Below, one piece after another: positions 29,131 through 40,478 of a stretch of 64,000 nt of DNA. Below the pieces are notes generated by a model that did not search any database, was not told where the DNA came from, and saw nothing but the letters and a program-made list of their open reading frames with translations. The number at the start of each line of letters is the position of its first letter. The stretch's first letter is position 1. The stretch comes from Prorocentrum cordatum (Eukaryota > Sar > Dinophyceae > Prorocentrales > Prorocentraceae). Both the position numbers and the translations under genes were made by a program. The stretch is taken from the NCBI GenBank assembly GCA_963575745.1, contig CAUYUJ010021059.1, forward strand, positions 282,406 through 346,405. The letters are read 5' to 3'.

Positions 29131-29275
29131 ACATTTCTTTGACGAAGGAATCGGCGCCAGCGACGGGCTCGTTGTATGATTTGTAGAAAATCGGCGGCTG
29201 CGGCGGGCTTCTTCAGAGCCTCGCAGACAGCCGACGATCCCGCCGCCCCCTCACTCTTAGCTGCAACTGCGGGAT
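29131..29275. repeat. Dispersed repeat downstream of a CGACCCACC array, copy 2
   Basis: It matches 22616-22770. It is preceded by GTTGTTGTT and CGACCCACC sequence (29000-29130), in the same order as in copy 1. Confidence 0.7.
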
Positions 29276-30227
29276 GTACTCAGGACTCGCGCTCTTGCTC
29301 GAGACGTCCTGTCAAATCATTCACGAATCGTGTAGCCTGGGACTTGAACTACTGATGAATTCGCGTTTCCGCCTCTCTGTAATCGTACTCTCGCCCAGGA
29401 TTTTCTCACAGTATATTTGTAATCGCGCTCTCGCTCGAGACTCTTCACACACTGAAGAGGAATCATGTTCCTTTGCCCCGCCCATTTGACCCGCCCGTCA
29501 GGGCCCGCACGGTTCGCCTGCTAGGGTCCGCCTGCCCAGCCCCCCCCGTTCGGATCCGCTGGGTCGATTGTTTGGGAGCCCACCTGAAGGTCCCGCCCGT
29601 CCCACCCGCCTGTCCGGGTCCGCCCGCCCGACGCGCCCGTGAGGGTCCGCCCGCCGGACCCGCCCGACCCGACCGGCAGCGTCTGCCGCCCGAACCGCCC
29701 TTCAGAGGATCCGCTGGAGCACCTCTCCGGACGCCACGGGCCGCCTACCATTGAATGTCCCGCCATCGCGCCCCGCCCGCCCCGCCCGTTGGGGGTCCGC
29801 CCCCCGACCTTCTTGTCTCTGTCTGTCGGGGCTTGACCTGGGAGCTGGCATGAAAGAGAAGCTCCTTTAGGGGGGCACGTACATAACCAAGAGGACGGGA
29901 GTCGAGGGTCTGGGGTGTACATGTTGAGTGACACGCTGGCAGTTCGGAGCGACCCGTCTTGACGTGATTGTTGAACTCCCATTTTTGGAAATAGTTCTTC
30001 TTGCTCCCCTCTCTTGTGCGCCCTGTGCTTTTTCATTCGAAGTGCCCCTCCAGGGCCTCGCACCTAGTTTTTTGTCCCAACCATCCTGTGGTGTTGGGTC
30101 CTCGTTTTGAAGAGGCAGCGCCCACCGTTCTCCTTCCTCCGCCCCCTCCTCCCTCCTCACCTCACCTCCCGCCGCCCCCTCCCTCCTCCCCCTCCTCCCT
30201 CCTCCCATTCCTGCTTCTGCTCGCCGC

Positions 30228-30415
30228 ATGTACACCATGTCGGCACACCCCTCACGAGGATCGTGGCCCCAGAGGGAGCTCCACCGAAGTCCCCAGCGGC
30301 AGGGTTTGCATGCGTCCCCCCGCCCATTGCGGCGCACCCCTCACGAGGATCGTGGCCCCATAGGGAGCCTCACCGAGAGCAGTACCCACGGTATTCACAG
30401 CTGCATATGGTAGGG
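30228..30415 (-). repeat. Two inverted copies of the ~90-bp ACGATCCGTGTGAGG repeat
   Basis: CACCCCTCACGAGGATCGTGG with GGGAGCTCCACCG occurs twice here; it is the reverse complement of the unit arrayed at 32660-33560. Confidence 0.7.
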
Positions 30416-30784
30416 TCCTTCGCCAGGATAATTCACCAGGGGAAGTAGTCTTGAGGCTCAGGCTGTGTTGTCGGCCACAGGCTTCTAACAACAACCACAA
30501 AGTTTCACAATGTATTGAGAGTTCGGGCTTTCGCTTGGATACTCTTCACAATTCATTCAGCACCTGCTCTCTCGCTTCAGACTTCCTTGCACTTTATTCA
30601 CGAATCGCTTTCTCGGCGGTCTGGACTCGCGCTCTCGCTTGGGAATTCCCGGTAGTATGCTCAGGAACCGCGCTCTCGCCTAAGATGTCCTTGCCATCTC
30701 CTCTTGCCACTCCCTCTTGCAGATCCCTGTCGTCCTCCATTTTCCCGCTCGCTCCCTCTTCCCCCTTTCCCTCCTCCCTCACCA

Positions 30785-30925
30785 TAGAGTGCACACGATC
30801 GATTGCACAGCATAGATTGTACCACATAGATGGTACCACATCGCTTGCACAACATAGGATGCACCACATATATTGCACCACCTAGATTGCGCACCAACGA
30901 TTGCACAACATACATTGCCAGGAGT
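30785..30925. repeat. Minisatellite, about 16 bp (TTGCACAACATAGA-type)
   Basis: GATTGCACAACATAG and GATTGTACCACATAG variants repeat about eight times. Confidence 0.75.
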
Positions 30926-30996
30926 ACACTATGTGGGGTCCACGCTGGCTAACACGCATCTGCATATGCCTTATATATACATATATACATACAGAC

Positions 30997-31912
30997 ACGA
31001 TTGCAGTGGCGCTTCGCGCCATGCACATTGGTCCTTGACGTTTGGTATTTAGGCGGAAATGGCAGGAAGGTCCGTGCTGCCTTTTCTGGCATCGCCGTTA
31101 TAATAATGTTGTTCGTTATCCTCCCTCCATGTTTATTTTTCGTCATGTTCGCCATACCCTGGGCATGCTCCCCGTCCTCCTCAGCTCTTTTGCGGAGGCT
31201 TCTCCTTGGAGAACCTCTGGGGGCCTCACCAAAGTTCTCAGGCTTTCTTAAAGCCTTCTGGAGGCCTCCTGGGCGTGTTCTGGGAGCCTCTGGGGCTTCC
31301 TCAGGCCAACCTGCCTCTAACCGCGGTCTCCCTGAACGCCCCAGTCACGATTTGGAATGCTTCGGAGGGTGTCTTGGGGCCATCTTGGGCCGCCATGGGG
31401 CTCTCTGAGGGCCATCTTGGACCCGTGTTGTGCCGTTTGGGGGCTCTCTTGGACTGCCCGGAAGCCCTTTCGGATGGTTGTGGGGCGATTTTGGAGCCTC
31501 CTAGGTGGCTTCGGACGCCCAGAAGACCGCTGTCTTGGAGCGTCGGGAAGCCGAAAAGAGGAGAACCCCAAATTCACCAAGAACCAACGTAAAATCAATG
31601 ATTTTTCCCTCTTGGGGCCTTCTTGGAGGTGCTCTTGGAGTCCTCTTGGAACGTTTTGGGGCGATCTTTGGGGGTATGACGGCTTCTTGGAGCGCTCTTG
31701 TGTTGTCTTAGGGGTCTCTGGGACGTCTCCGAGGACCCCCTTGATCGCCCTGGGTGTGCTGCGAAGGCTTGGCAAAACGCCCTGCGAGGCCCGGGGGGCC
31801 GCTTCGAGGCCCGTTCGGAAGGTCCCAAAGCCCCAGATCTCGGGAGTCCGGTTTCGGGGGGGGGGGACGGGTTTTCCCCCCGCCTGGGCTTATAAAAATA
31901 TAAGAAGAGGAA
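30997..31912 (+). repeat. R1: ~900-bp dispersed repeat with microsatellite flanks
   Basis: It is the inverted homologue of R2 and R3. It starts at the GCAGTGGCGCTTCGCG word and ends with GGGCTTATAAAAATATAAGA. The middle is made of CTTGGGG/CCTCTTGGAG words. It lacks a 27-nt piece present in R2 and R3 (GAGCTCTCGCTACATTGTCG and adjacent bases). It is flanked by TATATACATATATACATAC on the left and (TATG)n on the right. No protein motif is found, so it may be a non-autonomous element. Confidence 0.7.
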
Positions 31913-32130
31913 AATGTATGTATGTATGTATGTATGTATGTATGTATGAATGAATGAATGTATGTATGTATGTATGCATGTATGTATGTATGTATGTATG
32001 TATGCATGTATGTATTTATGTATGTATGTATGTATGTATGTATGTATGTATGTATGTATGTATGTATGTATGTATGTATGTATGTATGTATGTATGTATG
32101 TATGTATGTATGTATATATCGTCACATATA
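31913..32130. repeat. (TATG)n microsatellite
   Basis: About 50 TATG copies with three GAATGAATG interruptions. Met-Tyr-Val-Cys frames are shadows. Confidence 0.97.
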
Positions 32131-32659
32131 TATATGTATATTACCATTCACGGTCACTTTCCGCAGCACGTGGCGGACACCAGTCACGGAACGACGAGCG
32201 ATGCGCGGAAGAATGACGCCACATTCTTATAGAGACCGCGCCCTGGCAGGCTGCAGAGGCGACGTGCTTGGAGAGGTCGAGGACCTCGAGGAGGACACGG
32301 AGTCGCGCGCAGCGCTTCTGGCCGCCAGGGGCGTTGGCGCAATTGGGCAGGGTGATGGGGCAGAGGGGCCAAGATGGCTTAGGAGGGCGGCGAGGAGGGG
32401 AGGGGAGGGGAGGACGAGGATGCCCAGGAAACCGAACACACAACACGGATGTTGCGATGTGCACTCCTTTTCAGAGCTCCCTCATGAGCAATATCCGTTT
32501 CTCTTGCACTCCTGCGAGTCAGATTTCATGCGCTTGCACGGTTTTGAAACTATGGTCAACGATCATGGGAACATTCGACCTCGCGAAATATCAAACCCGA
32601 TGCTGCTGCGTGTAGCGCAAGGAATCGCCCTTTTCCATTATTGCGAGTCGCGAGAGTGT
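32131..32659. other. No supported gene
   Basis: Unique-looking DNA with a short GAGGGGAGGGG tract near 32395. A plus frame continues out of the (TATG)n tract but has no recognisable domain. Confidence 0.35.
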
Positions 32660-33560
32660 GCGAGTTGGAGCACCCTATGGTGCACGATCCATGCGATGAG
32701 TGCGCCGAAGTAGGTTGGCGATCCGAATGCGAGCTCTCCCGCTGAGGCCGCAGGTGAAGCTCCCCACAGGGTACGATCTGTATGAGCAGAAAGCGGGGAG
32801 GACCGCGTGCGAGCTTGTCCACTAGGGCCGCAGGTGGAGCTCCGATGGAGGGCGATCCGTGTGAGGGGTGTGCCAACATGAGCGGAGGCGCGTGCAAGCA
32901 CCCCCCTGTCTGGCCGTAGGTGGAGCTCCCTGTGCGTCACGATCCGTGCCATGAGTGCGCCGCAGTACACGAATGAGGGCGCACGAGAGAACGCCCTGTT
33001 AGGCTCGAAGGCGGAGGGCCCTGATAGGGGCACGAGCTGTGTGAGTGGCGTGCCGAGCTGTCCGGGGTGGGGCCGATGCGAGCATGCCCAGTGAGGCCGT
33101 AGGAGGTGGAGCTTCAAATGCGGCACCGTCCGTGTGAACGGTGCTTCGAAATTGGCACGGGGACCGCACGCAAGCTGCCCCAGTAACGCAGAGGAGGCTC
33201 TCTGTGGGTCGCGACGGGCTTGAGGTGCGCCGAAAAAGGCGTGGGCGTGATGCCGTATGCGCGCGCACTCGCTGAGGCCGTCGGTGGAGATCCCTTAATG
33301 GACACGATCTGTGTGAGGGGTTTGCTGAAATTGGGGGGTCGCATTCGAACACGTCTATTGAGGCCATAGGTGGGGTTCCCTATGGGACGCTATCGGTGTC
33401 AGGAGCGTGACGCTGCATACGAACACACCCGCTGCGGTCGTAGCGGGGGCTTCCTATATGGCACGATCCGTGTCAGGGATGTGCCAGAATGGGCGGGGGA
33501 CTGCATGCGAACCCACCCGCCGTATGGTGCACGATGCGTGTGAGGGTTGTGCCAAAGTGG
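32660..33560 (+). repeat. Array of a ~90-bp repeat (ACGATCCGTGTGAGGGGTGTGCC-type), about ten copies
   Basis: Each unit carries CACGATCCGTGTGAGGGGTG, a GCCGAAATGGGCGG-like stretch, GCATGCGAGC and TGAGGCCGTAGGTGGAGCTCC. Copies are 70-85% alike by eye, so the array is old. Frames across it are repeat shadows. Confidence 0.75.
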
Positions 33561-34535
33561 GCGGGTGGACTGGCAGCGGCAGCAACTGCTGGCAGCGTCA
33601 GTTCAGCAGCAACACGCAGCAGGCATCTCAGCAGCAGCCGCGGTTGGGAGAAGATGGGGGAACGAGATGCGGCAAGCAGGAGGAGGAAGGATACGCTCGG
33701 CAGAGCGGAGCGAACGTCAAGATCTAATTCCTCATGCGGCTTGGGAATAACACACCATGAGTTTGAGATGGGATCAATCCTCGCCATGTAGCTGGTCGAA
33801 GCTGTCAGAAGCGTGTGCGCGGCACCAGGGCGAGTGCAGGATCTTAAGCGGAGATGCCCTGCATCCATGCAGCTGCTCGCAATCCCTAGCCCTCCGACCA
33901 TGAATTCTGATGGTGTGCGACCTTTGTACCTGTACACAGTTCGAGCTGTATGATCTCAGCACGAAGCCTCATGACTCATTGGCGATAGCTAGAGTTTAGG
34001 GACATCTGGCTGCCCTCATTGTCTGGAGCTGTTTGGGCCTTGGCGCTTTTTCGACGACGAAGTATCAGGCAAGAGCCACACCTTGAATCGATGTTGCGTT
34101 TCACCCCTGCAGTGGCTGCTGGACGTTTCACGACTGATAGTCCTAAAAGTTGTGGACCTCCCAGGCGAGGGTAATATTTTGAACACGATCCGTCCTCCAC
34201 CATGTAGTTGATGAGAGTTTTGAGAGGGGATGTGCGCGGCGCTAGGGTGTGGGCAACTTTTGAACTCCTGTCGCCGTCTCTCCGGGTGGCTGATGGAGCA
34301 GTTTAAACAAAGTCGCGGGGCGCCAGGAAAAACACCAGATTGTGTTGGTGGAGCCATCCAACTTTAGGATCCGAGCGTGTGGGGAAGTCTCAAACTAAAT
34401 GCCTCGACCGCCTTACCCACACATCTGATGGTGCGAGGGGGATGAGGACGCACTGGTACGGAATGTGGCTTTCGTTGTCATGTAGTCCAGTGGCCACCAC
34501 ATGATCCAAGGGGTAGTTTCGACACCGTCTTTTGG
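33561..34535. other. No supported gene: mixed DNA with weak ~95-bp repeat remnants
   Basis: 33590-33650 is rich in GCAGCAGC words. 33780-34340 contains remnants of the GTGCGCGGCGCTAGGG repeat family. No domain is found on either strand. Confidence 0.4.
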
Positions 34536-35305
34536 GCAGGGGGGGGACACACGCAAAATGGAGGGTATGCAAATAGTAGGAGGTGGAGGAGGATGACGAA
34601 CGAGGTGCAGGAGTAGGACAAGGATGTGGAGGACGAGTGGGAGGAGAAGGATCGATGAAAGGAGGAGGAGGAGGAAGAAGGATGACGGAGGGGAGGGGGA
34701 AACCGAAGTGGAGCGGTTGGCGCAGGCGTATCCCCAGTCAGGATACGCATCCTCGTGGCAGCGGCGATAATATGATCCAGGCCGAGCAGTTGTGAAGGAG
34801 GAGGGGGAGGAGAAGTACAACAGGGGCAGGGTCAACCAACGGCAAGCGAGACAGGGCGGGCAAACATAATCACGACTATGACAAGGCGATTGCGGAGCAG
34901 GAGGGTGGACGAGGATAGGGTTGTACAACGATGAGAAGAATTAGAGGTCGAGCAGGACGATGGCCCATCGGACGTGGGGTTGGCGCCCGCTGATTTGCAC
35001 ATTGCTTGGGCGCAGACCATTTCCTTACACTCCCCAGCGCGCCTCTGGGCGGAGGAGCGGGGCAATCGTTGTCCAGCAATCGATGTGTGGTTTCTCTCTC
35101 TCCCTCCCTGTGTGTTGCGTGATCTTGGCTGGTGCGCGCGCCTTTTTCCAAACCTTTCTACGTCGTGATGCCGCTCGCTTGGCCGCGACGCCAGAAAGCG
35201 TTTGTGTGTATGCATTTGTTTTCTTTCGGCCCGCCCACCCGCAACGGTGGAATCCGACGAATCGTGCCTTGGCTCAGTGCTCCCGACGGTGCCTCCACCT
35301 CGCCG
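34536..35305. other. Purine-rich tract, then unique DNA without a supported gene
   Basis: 34575-34690 and 34795-34820 are GGA/GGAGG-rich. From 34830 to 35305 the frames are short and show no domain. Confidence 0.45.
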
Positions 35306-35317
35306 CTGGAGGAAAAG

Positions 35318-35435
35318 TGTGCTTCTCTGTGTGTGTGCTTGTCTGTGTGTATGTGTGTGTATGTGCGTGTGCTTGTCTGTGCTTGTATGTGCGTGTGTGT
35401 GTGCGTGTGTGTCTGTGTGTGTGCGTGTGTGTGTG

Positions 35436-35503
<68 letters not shown>
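35318..35503. repeat. (GT)n microsatellite
   Basis: GTGTGTGC-rich DNA ends in a pure GT run of about 60 bp. Cys-Val and His-Thr frames are shadows. Confidence 0.96.
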
Positions 35504-35506
<3 letters not shown>

Positions 35507-35940
35507 CTTCTTCGTTGGCATTCGCCATGATCGCTCGACTGCCTGGCCCCTTCAGCGATGGCCCCCCGCTCCTCTTCGTCCACCCTGGTCGGGCCAGCTG
35601 TTGGCGCGTTACGCCTTCTTCTCGCGCATCTCGGTCTTGCACCGCCTGGCATTCTTGCTCTGATGCCGCCTGCGCGCGTCGCTTCACAGGGAAGCCAATT
35701 TGCTTTGCGGGTGGCTCCCCATCGTGTTCCGCTGGTTGGGGTCACTGGCGCGCCTCCCAGAACTTAGTGAATATCTGCTTTCTGCTTCATTTTTTGGGGA
35801 GGTTGACTTGGCTACTAGATTTGAGCCTGGCCTGATCTCGCCCAACGTTAGGTGGATTGCTCTAGCGTCGTCTCGCTTAGAAGCTCCTTAACTCGGCGTG
35901 CTATCTCGGGAACCTGGCTTAGAATATTGCCAGCGCGGGC
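35504..35940. other. No supported gene
   Basis: Unique-looking DNA. Several frames on both strands, none with a domain. Confidence 0.35.
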
Positions 35941-36180
35941 CCCAAGCAGTGAGCCTGTGCACCCTCCGCGGTGCAAGCCGTGCGGTGCAAGCTGCACGGT
36001 GCAGGCTGTGCGGCACCAGCTGCGTGGTGCAGCCGGCTCACGAGGCGCCCACGAGGCGCCCACGTGCGAAGCCCAGGGCACGGGCGCCTACGAGGCGCCC
36101 ACGGGCGGCGACCCGGCGAGCGCCCGGGGAACGGCGAAGCGGGCGAGCGCCCGGGGAGCCCGTGCGACCGACCGGGGGCC
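35941..36180. repeat. Short minisatellites (GGTGCAAGC-type, then GAGGCGCCCAC-type)
   Basis: CGGTGCAAGCCGTG-like words recur at 35968-36035, and GAGGCGCCCACGAGGCGCC and GCGAGCGCCCGGGGA words at 36045-36160. Confidence 0.6.
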
Positions 36181-36576
36181 ACCCGGGCGCTGGGCCTCCC
36201 CGGGTGGGTTCGGGGTGGGCGGGGTCGGAGGACTGCCCCCCGCACCGCCGGTGCAGCGGCGATGCGGCTCGGTGCGGAACTCGACTTGCGCCACGCCGAC
36301 GTCGTCGATGCATCGTCGGCGTCGCTGGCGCATCGGCAACGCATCGCCGATGCATCGGCAGTGCGGCGCGATCCTCCGACCCCATCTGCTCGGACCCCAT
36401 CTGGGAGGCTCCAAAGTCGAGCAAGAAGCCCTGGGTGCGAAACACTGTTCGGGGAATGCACTGCCCGCGAGAGCCACCAGGAGTGGAACGCCCCCCTCTC
36501 CTCCCCCATCTCCCTCCCCCCGCTCTCCTCCCTCCTCCCCCGCAATGGGGGGGTGCCTCGCATCGGCCCGGGGCAG

Positions 36577-36660
36577 GTCCCTCACACGGACCTGCAGCTG
36601 AGAACTTGTTACGAGCTGGGGAAGGAGCTGGGCAGGGGGTCCTTCGGCGTCGTCCAGGAG
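36577..36660 (+). CDS. Candidate exon: glycine-rich loop of a protein kinase
   Basis: The reading frame gives LRTCYELGKELGRGSFGVVQ. This is the first strand of a protein-kinase fold with the GxGxFGxV loop (36631-36654) that covers the ATP phosphates, preceded by the usual YELGKELG. Similarity is highest to calcium-dependent and other CAMK-like kinases, but that is only an impression. I place the left edge after a CAG at 36574-36576 as a possible acceptor. On the right, homology stops after VVQ(EA) and a CTC-rich tract begins, so I infer an intron. The next expected motif, VAVK, lies in the same strand at 46101 and would fit in spacing. Exact splice sites are guesses, because dinoflagellates also use GC and GA donors. 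Confidence 0.55.
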
Positions 36661-36664
36661 GCCG

Positions 36665-36822
36665 CCGCTCCCTTTGCTCCTCCTCTTCCTCCTCCTCCTC
36701 CTCCTTCTCCTCCTCCTCCTGCCCGTTGTCACGTCCTTCTCCTCGTCGTGTTCTTCTTCCTCCTCCTACTCCTCCTCCTCCTCCTCCTCCTCCTCCTCCT
36801 CCTCCTCCTCCTCCTTCCTCTT
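36665..36822. repeat. (CTC)n microsatellite
   Basis: CTCCTCCTC runs broken by GCCCGTTGTCACG. It may be the start of the intron after the kinase exon. Confidence 0.85.
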
Positions 36823-37640
36823 ACACTGGTAAGGGTCGGGAGGTTCTGAGTCGCCTCTCTCGGTGGCTTCCTCCGAAGTCGGGAGTGCCTTGTGTGAGAT
36901 GCGTCCAGGCATGCGCTTGGGGATCGAGATCGTTGCTCAATGCTAACTGCTCCTCCTTCTCATGCGCCCCCCCCTCCTTCTTGCTGTCCCTCATAGTCTT
37001 TCCTCCTTCCTTCTCCCCCCCGCCTTCGCGGATTCCCTTCGGAAGTAATCCGTGGCGATGCTCAGCATGCTCCTTGCGCGATGACCGAGACCGAGGTGTG
37101 TGTGTGTGTGTGTATGTGTGCACTTCTAGGCTTCGTGCCATCTGCCTCCTCTTACTGGTGCTTTGATCGGACCGGACAGTTTGTGATGTGCTGTTGTTGG
37201 TGATGGTGACGGTGTTGATTACGATGCTGATTACGTTGAAGCCGATGATGCCGTCAATGATGACGGTGGCGATGATGTTGATTAGAGTGATGATTGTTGG
37301 CAGCGGTGGCGACGACGGTGATGGTGCTGGCGATGACGGCTGTAATGCGGTTCGCGATCAGGACTGGGAGCGCCCCCGCGCCTGCGTCTGTGTCCACCAG
37401 GTCGAGATTGTCCGCTTCGCGGCAGGCATTCGAATGCAGACGAACAAAGCTTGGGCTTCTGTTGAGCCTCGACGTCTCGCAGGGCGTACAATGCAAGATA
37501 TGAACGACCTCCGCTTCCATGTTCGCGCGGGGCCTTGCCAGCCTGCTTATTCGCGATGGTGTTGCTGCCAAACGTCGCGGGGTTGGTTACTACCAATCTG
37601 GATGGCAACCCTCGTTGCCCGCGATTGCGGCGACCATGGC
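36823..37640. other. No supported exon found
   Basis: It contains a TTACACTGGTAAGG word (36825-36838) that looks like a splice donor but has no exon I can recognise before it, a short GTGTGTGTG run (37098-37115), and GATGATG-rich DNA from 37200. Confidence 0.35.
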
Positions 37641-37797
37641 GGCGTCCGCGACGATGACCATATTGATGGTGATGACGACGATGATGGCGACGACGATGAC
37701 GATGACGCTGAGTACGATGACGGTCTCGGTAGCGACGACGGTGCTTGTGGTGACCGGGACGAAGATGAGGAGGAGGAGGAGGAGAAGGTGGAGTAAG
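37641..37797. repeat. (GAC/GAT)n microsatellite
   Basis: GATGACGATGATGGCGACGACG-like runs, then GAGGAGGAGG. Confidence 0.8.
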
Positions 37798-37995
37798 AGG
37801 ATATTGACAAGCGGGAGGATGTTCACGAGATGTAGTCAGAGCGAAGGAAGAGAGCAAGCATCGATTGAGGCGCGTGGGTTATCGACGGGTCGCGGCTCGG
37901 TAAACTGGTCCGTCTCGACCCCAGGATGGGTCTGGGGACAGATTTTCAGCGGAGTCGCCCTCGGCCCCCCTTGATTTAGGGCAGACCCTGCGGTC

Positions 37996-38466
37996 GCCTC
38001 ATATTTATCTATCTACCTATCGATCTATCTATCTATCTATCTAACTATCTATCTATCTATATATATATATATATCGATCTATATATCTATCTATATATCT
38101 ATATATATATTTATGTATGTATATGTATATATATGTATATCTATATATCTATCTATATATATATCTATATATCTATCTATCTATCTATAGATATGTGTCT
38201 ATATATCTATCTATCTATCTATATACCTATATCTATCTATCTATCCATCTATCTATATATATATATATATCTATATATCTATCTATCTATCTATATATAG
38301 ATCTATATATCTATCTATCTATCTATATATCTATCTATATATCCATATATCTATCTATCTATCTACATATATATATATATGTCTGTATATATAGCTATAT
38401 ATATACCGATATATATATATATAGGTACAATTAAATATTTCTATGTGTACATATTTATATATATAT

Positions 38467-38504
<38 letters not shown>

Positions 38505-38612
38505 CTATCTATATATCTATATATATCTATCTATCTATCTATATATCTATCTATCTATCTATATGTGTATGTGTATCTATATATATATATATATACATAC
38601 ACACTTAGATAC
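37996..38612. repeat. (TATC)n / (TA)n complex microsatellite
   Basis: TATC, TATA and ATATATATC units fill 600 bp next to the left edge of R2. Ile-Tyr-Leu-Ser frames are shadows. Confidence 0.95.
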
Positions 38613-39520
38613 ATATTCCTCTTTTTGTATTTTTATAAGCCAAGGCGGGGGGACCCCCCCCCCCGAAACCGGACTCCCGAGATCTGGGGCTTTGGGACCT
38701 TCTGGATTGGCCTCGAAGCGGCCCCCCGGGCCTCGCAGGGTGTCTTGCCAAGCCTTTGCAGGGCGATCAGGGGGGTCCTCGGAGACGTCCCAGAGACCCC
38801 CAAGACAGCACAAGAGCGCTCCAAGAAGCCGTCATGCCCCGAAAGATCGCTCCAAAACGTTCCAAGAGGCCTCCACCCCAGGAAGGCCCCAAAAGGGAAG
38901 AATCATTGATTCTATGTAGGGTTTTGGTGAATTTGGGGTTCTCCTCTTTTCGGCTTCCCGACGCTCCAAGACGGCGGTCTTCTGGGCGTCCGAAGCCGCC
39001 TGGGAGGCTCTAAAATCGCCCCACAACCATCCGAAAGGGCTTCCAGGCAGTCCAAGAGAGCCCCAAAACGGCACAACAGAGGTCCAAGATGGCCCTAAGA
39101 CAGCCCCTATGGCGGCCCAAGATGGCCCCAAGACACCCTCCGAAGCATTCCAAATCGTGACCGGGGGGTTCAGGGAGACCGCGGTTAGAGGCAGGTTGGC
39201 CTTAGGAAGCCCCAGAGGCCCCCAGAGGCCTCCAGAAGGCTTTAAGAAAGCCTGGGAACTTTGGTGATGCCCCCAGAGGCTCTCCAAGGAGAAGCCTCCG
39301 CAAAAGGAGCTGAGGAGGATGAGGATAATGCCCAGGGTATGGCGAGAAAGAGGAAACATAAACATGGAGGAAGGATAACGGACAACATTATTACAACGGC
39401 GATGCCAGAAAAGGCAGCAAGGAGCTCTCGCTACATTGTCGGCTTGACCTTCCTGCCATTTCCGCCTGCATGCCAAGCTTCAAGGACCAAGGTGCATGTC
39501 GCGAAGCGCCACTGCAGTCT
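38613..39520 (-). repeat. R2: ~900-bp dispersed repeat
   Basis: It starts with TTCCTCTTTTTGTATTTTTA and ends with GCGAAGCGCCACTGCAGTCT. It is in tandem with R3 and inverted relative to R1. The body carries CCAAGAGGCC-type words, that is, the CTTGGGG words of R1 in reverse. Confidence 0.75.
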
Positions 39521-39524
39521 TGCA

Positions 39525-40478
39525 TGTATATTCCTCTTCCTATATTTTTATAAGCCCGGGCGGGGGGAAAACCCGTCCCCCCCTTCCTTAAAACCGGACC
39601 CCCGGAATCTGCAGCTTTGGGACCCTCCGGACGGGCCTCGAAGCGGCCCCCTGGGCCTCGCAGGGCGTTTTGCCAAGCCTTCGCAGCACACCCAGTGCGA
39701 TCAGGGGGGTCACCGGAGACGTCCCAGAGATCCCCAAGACAGCACAAGAGCGCTCCAAGAAGCTGTCATACCCCGAAAGATCGCTCCAAAACGTACCAAG
39801 AGGCCTCCAAGAGCACCCCCAAGAAGGCCCCAAGAGGGAAGAATCATTGATTCTATGTAGGTTTTTGGTGAATTTGGGGTTCTCCTCTTTTCGGCTTCCC
39901 GACGCTCCAAGACGGCGGTCTTCTGGGCGTCCGAAGCCGCCTGGGAGGCTCTAAAATCGCCCCACATTCATCCGAAAGGGCTTCCAGGCAGTCCAAGAGA
40001 ACCCCAAAACGGCACAACAGGGGTCCAAAATGGCCCTAAGAGAGCACCATAGCGGCCTAAGATGGCCCCAAGACACCCTCCGAAGTATTCCAAATCATGA
40101 CTGGGGCGTTCAGGGAGACCGCGGTTAGAGGCAGGTTGGCCTCAGGAAGCCCCAGAGGCCCCCAGAACACGTCCAGGAGGCCTCCAGAAGGCCTTAAGAA
40201 AGCCTGAGAACTTTAGTGAGGCCCCCAGAGGCTCTCCAAGGAGGAGCCTTCGCAAAAAGAGCTGAGGAGGATGGGGAGAATGCCCAGGGTATGGCGAGAA
40301 TGAGGAAAAATAAGCATGGAGGAAGGACAACGAACAACATTATTACCACGGCGATGCCAGAAAAGGCAGCAAGGAGCTCTCGCTACATTGTCGGCTTGAC
40401 CTTCCTGCCATTTCCGCCTGCATGCCAAACTTCAAGGACCAAGGTGCATGGCGCGAAGCGCCACTGCAGTCTTGTATA
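39525..40478 (-). repeat. R3: ~950-bp dispersed repeat, in tandem with R2
   Basis: It starts with ATTCCTCTTCCTATATTTTT and ends with GCCACTGCAGTCTTG, then TATATGTATATATATATATG. It is clearly closer to R2 than either is to R1, so R2/R3 arose by a local duplication or by repeated insertion. Confidence 0.75.

Larger units (their letters stand above)
27480..30700. repeat. Region of three diverged copies of a compound repeat module
   Basis: Three stretches share a word order built on GAGCTGGCA/GAAGCTGGGA ... GAGGG(T)GGG(T)ATCGAGGGTTTGGGGTACAC: 27550-27670, 28685-28760 and 29835-29935. Between them lie CGCCCGACCCGCCCGTCAGGG-type arrays (28090-28270, 28450-28670, 29480-29800) and a 45-50-bp repeat with CTCTCGCCTCAGACTTCCT (27890-28085, 29275-29465, 30520-30690). 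28990-29275 repeats the 22226-22770 block. No gene is supported. Confidence 0.55.

Noticed and set aside
31913-32130. Tyr/Met/Cys repeat proteins, also Ile/Tyr proteins at 38117-38900 and Cys/Val proteins at 35318-35503
   Set aside because: They are translations of (TATG)n, (TATC)n and (GT)n microsatellites.
32660-33560. A CRISPR-like array (regular ~90-bp repetition)
   Set aside because: The units are diverged along their whole length without identical repeats and unique spacers, and the genome is eukaryotic.
36541-36601. A start at ATGGGGGGGTGC (MGGCLAS, a myristoylation-like start) for the kinase
   Set aside because: This ATG is in another frame and meets a stop at 36599-36601, before the glycine loop; it could matter only with a splice I cannot show.
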